Shown piece by piece: positions 1 to 4,241 of a stretch of DNA of 5,221 bases (position 1 is the first letter of the stretch; each line of letters starts with the position of its first letter). This stretch comes from Flavobacteriales bacterium UBA3477 (GTDB taxonomy: Bacteria; Bacteroidota; Bacteroidia; Flavobacteriales; Schleiferiaceae), in assembly GCA_002378005.1 (NCBI GenBank), contig DFQY01000043.1, positions 12,119 through 17,339 of the forward strand. The letters run 5' to 3'. The notes beneath the pieces were generated by a model, which was given only the letters and a program-made list of their open reading frames with translations, did no database searches and was not told the origin of the DNA. The translations under genes and the position numbers were made by a program.

Positions 1-22
1 CTGTTTTTGATTTGATTAATAT

Positions 23-925
23 TTAATCTACCCAGAGTACTTCTCTAGATATTTTTCCTTCGTTATTAAATGAGTGGCTCAAGTGAAGAAATACAGTTTG
101 TTCAGCGCCGGTTTCAGCGTCTACAAATGTGTGGTTCCACCAAGACATGACTTCCCAGCCTCCATCACCTTTTTCGTAACGGATAGCATCTGGATAGCCA
201 TAAACATTCATTTTGCGAGAGCTCGTTGAAGCAATGCCATTGGCCCAAGAGTTCTGGCGGAACGCAAGAGTTTGGTCCCTGTAGCCTTCACCTTCACCTA
301 GACGATGAAATGTACAATCTTCTGCAAAGTGCTCTGACATGGCGTCGACATCGCCATCTTCCCATGCGTTTACAACCTCTAACAAAATATCGATGAAGGG
401 GTGTTCGTCATAGATTCGGCCGTTTCTATGGGCACCAAAGGCATCTTGGATCTGTCTTCCAAGCTCGTCGCCATCATAATAGCTGAACCATGTAGTGATT
501 TTTCCTCCGTCACTCACGAAGTACTCATCGTGCATCCAAGTCTTTACAGTATCTCCAGATACTTTATGGATGGCCATAAATTCTGTCCAATCCATTACCC
601 ATGCGCCCTTAGAATCTCCATCATATTGAACGACATCTGGACTTGCACCTGATGCTCTAGTAATAGAAACATCAAAATTCTTGTTCCACCATTCTGAAAT
701 TTGGAGGTCTCTTTCTAATCCATGTGGCTCTTCATCGCCCACGCTCCAAATTTTAACCTCTGGTTCAAAATAAGTTTCATAGGTCTCTAGATCCCCAGCA
801 CAAAAGGCTGCGTTCATTTCCTCAACGACTGTCAAGGCAGGGTGTTCAGAATAAACGGCCCCAGATTTTTTCTGTGCTACCGCAAGAAGCGGCAAGCACA
901 ATGCAATAGCAAATAGCTTTTTCAT
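23..925 (-). CDS. Secreted protein with two tandem SnoaL/NTF2-like domains
   Basis: A 300-residue protein of unknown function. The N-terminus is a typical Sec signal peptide: Lys2-Lys3, a hydrophobic core from Leu4 to about Val16, and a likely signal peptidase I cut after Ala-Val-Ala (15-17). Cys10 is not in a proper lipobox, so a lipoprotein is unlikely. The mature part is an internal duplication. Residues about 25-160 and 172-300 each begin Tyr-x-Glu-His-Pro, continue with an amphipathic helix and an acidic Ala/Glu-Gly-Asp turn, reach a Trp-x-Met-x-Trp strand (109-113 and 257-262), and end in a Gly-Lys-Ile strand (141-143 and 290-292). This resembles the SnoaL/NTF2-like cone fold, a ligand-binding or enzymatic scaffold with very diverse roles, so no substrate can be assigned. 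The ATG at 925 is chosen because it begins the signal peptide. The stop is TAA at 23-25. The gene is divergent from the downstream sugar dehydrogenase and has no evident functional link to it. Confidence 0.85.
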   Translation of the reverse strand: MKKLFAIALCLPLLAVAQKKSGAVYSEHPALTVVEEMNAAFCAGDLETYETYFEPEVKIWSVGDEEPHGLERDLQISEWWNKNFDVSITRASGASPDVVQYDGDSKGAWVMDWTEFMAIHKVSGDTVKTWMHDEYFVSDGGKITTWFSYYDGDELGRQIQDAFGAHRNGRIYDEHPFIDILLEVVNAWEDGDVDAMSEHFAEDCTFHRLGEGEGYRDQTLAFRQNSWANGIASTSSRKMNVYGYPDAIRYEKGDGGWEVMSWWNHTFVDAETGAEQTVFLHLSHSFNNEGKISREVLWVD

Positions 926-948
926 GACGTTTTAGTATTGTTCCACAG

Positions 949-986
949 GAAAAATACCTCATAATCAACATTTTAGCGTGTGTCAA
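949..986 (-). promoter_or_regulatory. Weak candidate promoter for the SnoaL-like gene
   Basis: Read on the minus strand, TATTTTTC at 956-949 matches the Bacteroidota -7 element TAnnTTTG except for the last base, and would give a leader of roughly 18 nt before the ATG at 925. The nearest suitable TTG is at 986-984, 27 nt away and so slightly too far. The same TTG begins a TTGACA spaced 17 nt from TATGAG (963-958), a poorer sigma70-like alternative. No Shine-Dalgarno sequence is visible before the ATG. This is a tentative call. Confidence 0.25.
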
Positions 987-1043
987 ATGAGATATTCGTA
1001 GAAAACTGATATAAATTGAGATTTAATACTTAATCAACTCCTA

Positions 1044-1082
1044 ATACCTGATTCATTTAAATGTATCATCTGATTTAGGTAT
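1044..1082. repeat. Imperfect inverted repeat in the divergent intergenic region
   Basis: ATACCTGATTCA at 1044-1055 and TGATTTAGGTAT at 1071-1082 are inverted copies matching at 10 of 12 positions, including the outer six (ATACCT/AGGTAT). The spacer includes part of a separate perfect palindrome, CATTTAAATG (1054-1063). There is no T-tract on either side, so it is not an intrinsic terminator. It lies about 35 bp upstream of the -33 region of the plus-strand promoter, where a regulator could bind. An operator role is inference only. The surrounding AT-rich region makes chance dyads fairly common. Confidence 0.35.
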
Positions 1083-1117
1083 GTGATGAACAGAATACCA
1101 AAAAGCAACACACAGCG

Positions 1118-1152
1118 TTTGTAGATTGCAATAATTCCAAATCGTACATTTG
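1118..1152 (+). promoter_or_regulatory. Bacteroidota-type promoter for the UDP-sugar dehydrogenase gene
   Basis: TACATTTG at 1145-1152 is an exact match to the Bacteroidota -7 element TAnnTTTG. Upstream candidates for the -33 element are TTTG at 1118-1121 (23-nt spacer) and TTG at 1126-1128 (16-nt spacer). These straddle the usual spacing, so the -33 assignment is open. Transcription in this promoter class starts a few bases after the final G, which here puts the start at or within about 2-3 nt of the ATG at 1159. The mRNA would then be leaderless or nearly so. Confidence 0.55.
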
Positions 1153-1158
1153 AGCCCA

Positions 1159-2427
1159 ATGTCCACACTCAAAGAACATAATATTGCCATATTAGGATTG
1201 GGCTACGTAGGCCTACCCCTCGCCGTCGCGTTCGCTGCACATTATGAAGTCCTCGGGTTTGATACGAATGCCGAAAAGGTCCATCGTATTGCCAGTGGTA
1301 TTGATCCCACGAATGAGTTAGAGGGGGACCAATTATCTCAAGCTCTTACCACCCGCCTTCGCATCTCATCCAACCCCGCCGACCTCAGCGCCTGCAACAC
1401 CTTCATCATCACCGTCCCCACGGACGTCAATTCGGACAAGAGCCCCAACCTCGATCCGCTCATCCTAGCGAGCCGAACTATAGGCCAATACCTCCACCTG
1501 GGCGATCTAGTGATCTATGAAAGCACCACCTACCCCGGTTGCACCGAAGAAGTTTGCGTCCCCATCCTAGAACAAACCAGTGGCCTCACCTACAACCAAG
1601 ACTTCACCGTAGGGTACAGCCCCGAGCGCATCAACCCAGGCGACAAAGTCCGTAAGCTTAAAAACATTCTAAAGGTCACCGCAGGCTCCACACCCGAAGC
1701 CGCGAACCAAGTAAACCAGCTTTACCTTACCATCATCGAAGCAGGCACCCATCTCGCACCAAGTATCAAAGTAGCCGAAGCTGCCAAAGCCATCGAAAAT
1801 GCACAGCGCGACGTGAACATCAGCTTTATGAATGAACTGGCCTTGATCTTCGATAAACTTGGTATCGATACAGGAGACGTTTTAGAAGCGGCCGGTACCA
1901 AATGGAACTTCCTACCCTTCAAGCCAGGACTGGTTGGTGGACATTGCATAAGCGTAGACCCATACTACCTAGCTCACAAAGCACAACTAGTAGGTCATGA
2001 GCCAGAGGTCATCCTTTCCGGCAGAAAGATTAATGATAGTATGGGCCTTCATGTGGCCAGCTCAGTGGTCAAACTCCTAAATCAAAAGGATCTGCCCGTC
2101 AAAGGCGGTCGTGCGCTGATTCTGGGATTGGCTTTCAAGGAAAACACAGGAGACGTCCGAAACTCTAAAGTCATCGATGTTTACCATGAATTGAAGAGCT
2201 TCGGCTTAACCGTTGACGTTCATGATCCATTAGCGAATCCAGCTCAGGCAGAACGCGTATACGGCATAGAACTCATTCAAGAAATCAACCTAGAAGCCTA
2301 CCAAGCCATCATTTTGGCCGTAGCTCACAACGAATACAAGGGCCTCAAAATCCATACGTCAACTGACCGCGTGGTCTATGACCTAAAAGGGATATTCCCG
2401 CGTCAAAACGTCGACAAGCGCCTATAA
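1159..2427 (+). CDS. tviB: UDP-N-acetyl-hexosamine 6-dehydrogenase, TviB/WbpO type
   Basis: A cytoplasmic NAD-dependent enzyme of the UDP-glucose/GDP-mannose dehydrogenase superfamily. The family oxidises C6 of a UDP-N-acetylhexosamine twice to give the uronic acid used in capsule, O-antigen or exopolysaccharide. The 422-residue length is normal. In order, the sequence shows a Rossmann Gly-Leu-Gly-Tyr-Val-Gly loop (13-18) with Asp35 to bind the NAD ribose, EST-TYPGCTEE (121-131), YSPERINPGD (153-162), a central KAIENAQRD segment with conserved Lys210 and Asn214, the catalytic Cys263 in GGHCISVDPYYL, and a C-terminal UDP-binding GLAFKEN...RNSK (323-337). These match TviB/WbpO more closely than WecC or UDP-glucose dehydrogenase. 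GlcNAc versus GalNAc specificity cannot be told. The ATG at 1159 is preferred to an in-frame TTG at 1150, because that TTG lies inside the -7 promoter element. Odd residues are Asp89 in VPTD, where VPTP is usual, and Arg165, where His is common after GDK. The gene has its own promoter and ends in a terminator shared with the convergent cupin gene. Confidence 0.93.
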   Translation: MSTLKEHNIAILGLGYVGLPLAVAFAAHYEVLGFDTNAEKVHRIASGIDPTNELEGDQLSQALTTRLRISSNPADLSACNTFIITVPTDVNSDKSPNLDPLILASRTIGQYLHLGDLVIYESTTYPGCTEEVCVPILEQTSGLTYNQDFTVGYSPERINPGDKVRKLKNILKVTAGSTPEAANQVNQLYLTIIEAGTHLAPSIKVAEAAKAIENAQRDVNISFMNELALIFDKLGIDTGDVLEAAGTKWNFLPFKPGLVGGHCISVDPYYLAHKAQLVGHEPEVILSGRKINDSMGLHVASSVVKLLNQKDLPVKGGRALILGLAFKENTGDVRNSKVIDVYHELKSFGLTVDVHDPLANPAQAERVYGIELIQEINLEAYQAIILAVAHNEYKGLKIHTSTDRVVYDLKGIFPRQNVDKRL

Positions 2428-2450
2428 AAAAGACCGCTCAAAGCGGCCTC
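2425..2450. terminator. Bidirectional intrinsic terminator between convergent genes
   Basis: CCGCT (2434-2438) and AGCGG (2442-2446) form a hairpin with a 3-nt loop. On the minus strand the stem extends through a G-U, a G-C and an A-U pair to about 8 bp and is followed at once by six T (A-run at 2426-2431), a strong terminator for the cupin gene. On the plus strand the G-U position becomes an A-C mismatch and the following tract (TCTCTGTTATTTT) is a weaker U-run, so termination of the dehydrogenase transcript is probably less efficient. The minus-strand T-run overlaps the dehydrogenase TAA codon, so the two genes are packed as tightly as possible. Confidence 0.8.
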
Positions 2451-2454
2451 TCTG

Positions 2455-2940
2455 TTATTTTCTAGCGTAATCATCCTGAACACGGACAATATCATCCTCA
2501 TCAGAAGGATGGTCTGGATCTGTATGCTGCCAAAACTCAGCAACTACTCCCCAATTCTCTAATCCTATCAGACGGTGGCGTTCACCTTTTTCCAAAACGA
2601 TGGTTTCGCCTGCGTTATAAGAAACCACTTCCCCTTCTTCATCCGTAGTACTGCGTACAATACCTACCGGACCTTCCACAACACGCCAAGTCTCAGCACG
2701 ACGGTGGTGGTATTGCCAGCTCAAACGAGCCTCAGGCTTGACCAATAAGATCTTAGGACTCAACTTCCCGCCTATGCGCAAGGGCTCAACATCTAAGCCA
2801 TCAAAATACAGATTCGCAAAAGCCTGGGCTTGATTCTCATCTAAAACAAAAAAACCTCCCCAAGGACGCTCAAAATCATAACGATCAATGCGCAGCCCTT
2901 GATTGGCCAACTTCTTTCCAGTAAGTTCAAATATGTTCAT
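2455..2940 (-). CDS. Cupin protein related to type II mannose-6-phosphate isomerase domain
   Basis: A 161-residue soluble, single-domain cupin. It resembles the C-terminal isomerase domain of bifunctional ManC/AlgA proteins, and stand-alone Bacteroidota relatives are often labelled phosphoheptose isomerase or sugar isomerase. Visible motifs are RPWGGF (25-30), a first cupin motif LSWQYHHRRAETW (73-85) with likely metal ligands among His78, His79 and Glu83, a second motif GERHRL (119-124) with His122, and a C-terminal EFWQ...DEDDIVRVQDDYAR (135-160) as in type II PMIs. Isomerisation of a sugar phosphate for nucleotide-sugar supply is plausible but the substrate is unproven. Start choice: in-frame ATG at 2988 and TTG at 3024 exist, but ATG 2940 fits the family N-terminus. 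The residues before it look non-conserved and Arg/Lys-rich, and a candidate promoter lies between 2940 and 2988. It is convergent with the dehydrogenase and divergent from the glycosyltransferase. No membrane segment or signal peptide is seen. Confidence 0.85.
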   Translation of the reverse strand: MNIFELTGKKLANQGLRIDRYDFERPWGGFFVLDENQAQAFANLYFDGLDVEPLRIGGKLSPKILLVKPEARLSWQYHHRRAETWRVVEGPVGIVRSTTDEEGEVVSYNAGETIVLEKGERHRLIGLENWGVVAEFWQHTDPDHPSDEDDIVRVQDDYARK

Positions 2941-2963
2941 TGAAGACTTTGGTTTGGTTGCAG

Positions 2964-2995
2964 CGAATATATCAACTTTTGCTCTCATCCTACAA
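2964..2995 (-). promoter_or_regulatory. Candidate promoter for the cupin gene
   Basis: On the minus strand, TTG (2995-2993) is followed after 21 nt by TATATTCG (2971-2964), one base off the Bacteroidota -7 consensus TAnnTTTG. The spacing is within the usual 17-23 nt. It predicts transcription starting near 2957-2960 and a leader of about 17-20 nt before ATG 2940. If real, it excludes the upstream ATG 2988 and TTG 3024 as starts. Confidence 0.42.
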
Positions 2996-3027
2996 TTCCA
3001 GCGCAGTGTCAATCGAGACAACAAGTG

Positions 3028-3048
3028 TTGATAACATTAACTTATCAA
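3028..3048. promoter_or_regulatory. Perfect dyad, candidate operator between divergent genes
   Basis: TTGATAA (3028-3034) and TTATCAA (3042-3048) form a perfect inverted repeat with a 7-bp centre (CATTAAC), 21 bp in all. It sits between the divergent cupin and glycosyltransferase genes, about 20-40 bp upstream of the -7 element at 3069-3076. That is over and just upstream of the -33 region, where no good TTG is seen. The size and symmetry suit a dimeric helix-turn-helix regulator, but no regulator gene is present in the window. The region is AT-rich, so chance symmetry is possible. Confidence 0.4.
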
Positions 3049-3068
3049 ACGAATTGTTAAAAAAGGCG

Positions 3069-3076
3069 TACTTTTG
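3069..3076 (+). promoter_or_regulatory. -7 promoter element for the glycosyltransferase gene
   Basis: TACTTTTG is an exact match to the Bacteroidota -7 consensus TAnnTTTG. It would start transcription around 3080-3084, giving a leader of about 15 nt before the ATG at 3098. There is no TTG at the standard distance upstream: the nearest ones, at 3054-3056 and 3028-3030, leave spacers of 12 and 38 nt. The promoter may be weak or depend on an activator. Confidence 0.5.
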
Positions 3077-3097
3077 ACATACCAAACAAAACCTATC

Positions 3098-4210
3098 ATG
3101 AGCTCAGCACTATATCCTTTCGTGCCTCCCTTTGTCGCGGCGGTCATACTGTTCTCCAGAATCTTTATGGATTTTGGGTCAAAACTAGGACTAGTCGACA
3201 AGCCGAATGAACGATCCTCACACACACGTATCATCCCCAGAGTTGGCGGTATTGCGATTTTCGTTCCTTACCTACTCTTAGGACTCACCTTATTCGCCAT
3301 TAATCCAGAAAACCTAACATACGGCCTTCCGTATTGGCTGGGACTTACCGCAATAGTAGCGCTCGGAACCATTGATGATCGCTTAGACTTATCCTCTTCT
3401 CTTAAATTCTTAATCCAATTCGGCGTAGCCCTTTTCTACATCACCTATTCCGGGAATTACGTAGACAACCTGTACGGTTTATTTGGCATTGGAGCCATCC
3501 CTTCATGGTTAGGTATTTCATTGAGCGTAGTTACTGTAGTGTACCTAATCAATGCCCTAAATCTTATTGACGGTGTAGATGGTCTCTCAGCTGGAACCTC
3601 ATTATTAAGTATCGGGCTTCTAACAAAACTCATGGGCGGCGGTGAACATTACTTCTCATTAGCCTTCATAGGCCTTGGACTTATAGTTTTTATGGGCTTC
3701 AACTACTCTGAAAAACGCAAGATTTTCTTAGGAGACGCCGGCTCTCTTGGCCTCGGTTTTGTCCTTGCAACACTAGCGATGGAGTTCTTATATAGCGGAA
3801 ATAACCACGTTTCCCATTTGAACCTTAATCCAGTTATTGCAGCTATCCTCATTTTAGGGTACCCAATTGCGGACACCATGCGTGTATTCACCATACGCCT
3901 CAGCTTAGGGCTAAGTCCATTTAACGCGGATAAGCGTCATATGCACCACGTTCTATTAGACAAAGGCTTCTCTCATTTTGGCGTAACTACTTTCATTATG
4001 GCCGTTATTAGTGGCTTTGTAGTGGTCAATAAATTCCTAGCGCCTCGACTAGACAGCCATCTTATGATTCTGTTAAATATTGGCGCATTGGTATTTATTC
4101 ACCTCTTTGTTCGTCATCGTTCAACCCAATTGCGTATTTTTTGGCGCTCATTCTCGCGAACGGTATTCAACCCCGTGAAGAAAGTGTGGAACAAATACAT
4201 TGCAGATTAG
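3098..4210 (+). CDS. WecA/TagO-like polyprenyl-phosphate sugar-1-phosphate transferase (MraY family)
   Basis: A 370-residue multi-pass inner-membrane enzyme of the PNPT superfamily. Members transfer a sugar-1-phosphate, usually GlcNAc- or GalNAc-1-P, from its UDP donor to undecaprenyl phosphate, the first step in O-antigen, capsule or enterobacterial-common-antigen-like glycans. Visible signatures are DKPNERSSHTRIIPRVGG (34-51), the Mg-binding Asp93-Asp94 followed by DLSSSLKF, NALNLIDGVDGLSAG (152-166) with Asn155, Asp158 and Asp161, FLGDAGS (210-216), and the cytoplasmic HMHHVLLDKGFSH loop (281-293) typical of the WecA/TagO branch and not of MraY itself. About ten hydrophobic segments are seen between residue 5 and residue 340. 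The C-terminus is basic and probably cytoplasmic. The sugar donor cannot be read from sequence. The ATG at 3098 is preferred to an in-frame TTG at 3074, which overlaps the -7 promoter element. With the dehydrogenase and cupin it supports a surface-polysaccharide locus. A terminator-like hairpin begins 34 nt after its stop. Confidence 0.93.
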   Translation: MSSALYPFVPPFVAAVILFSRIFMDFGSKLGLVDKPNERSSHTRIIPRVGGIAIFVPYLLLGLTLFAINPENLTYGLPYWLGLTAIVALGTIDDRLDLSSSLKFLIQFGVALFYITYSGNYVDNLYGLFGIGAIPSWLGISLSVVTVVYLINALNLIDGVDGLSAGTSLLSIGLLTKLMGGGEHYFSLAFIGLGLIVFMGFNYSEKRKIFLGDAGSLGLGFVLATLAMEFLYSGNNHVSHLNLNPVIAAILILGYPIADTMRVFTIRLSLGLSPFNADKRHMHHVLLDKGFSHFGVTTFIMAVISGFVVVNKFLAPRLDSHLMILLNIGALVFIHLFVRHRSTQLRIFWRSFSRTVFNPVKKVWNKYIAD

Positions 4211-4227
4211 ATTGACGCAACCCTTTG
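4200..4227 (+). promoter_or_regulatory. Weak candidate promoter for the SLC13 gene
   Basis: TTG (4200-4202) is followed after 17 nt by ACCCTTTG (4220-4227), which keeps the TTTG half of the -7 element but lacks the TA. It would begin transcription about 10 nt before the ATG at 4242. The element overlaps the end of the glycosyltransferase gene. The match is poor, and read-through from the upstream gene is an alternative. Confidence 0.2.
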
Positions 4228-4241
4228 AACATACTCCTGAA

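Noticed and set aside
14..28. Inverted repeat GATTAA-TAT-TTAATC over the stop of the first gene
   Set aside because: The stem is AT-only apart from one G-C pair, and the minus-strand RNA is followed by A-rich sequence, not a U-run, so it is not a credible terminator. Only 22 bp of downstream sequence are visible.
401..652. Plus-strand open frame of 83 codons
   Set aside because: It is antisense to the SnoaL-like gene, has no recognisable domain, and has no promoter or terminator of its own.
1150..1158. TTG as start codon of the UDP-sugar dehydrogenase
   Set aside because: It is part of a perfect TAnnTTTG promoter element, and the ATG at 1159 gives a normal family N-terminus.
1722..1949. Minus-strand open frame of 75 codons
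   Set aside because: It is antisense to the conserved central helix and catalytic region of the dehydrogenase, so it is a shadow of real coding sequence.
2941..3024. Longer cupin protein starting at TTG 3024 or ATG 2988
   Set aside because: The added residues are basic and unlike the family N-terminus, and a candidate promoter lies downstream of both codons. ATG 2988 is not fully excluded.
3074..3097. TTG as start codon of the glycosyltransferase
   Set aside because: It also lies in an exact -7 element. The extra eight residues are not needed before the first membrane segment, and ATG 3098 is available.
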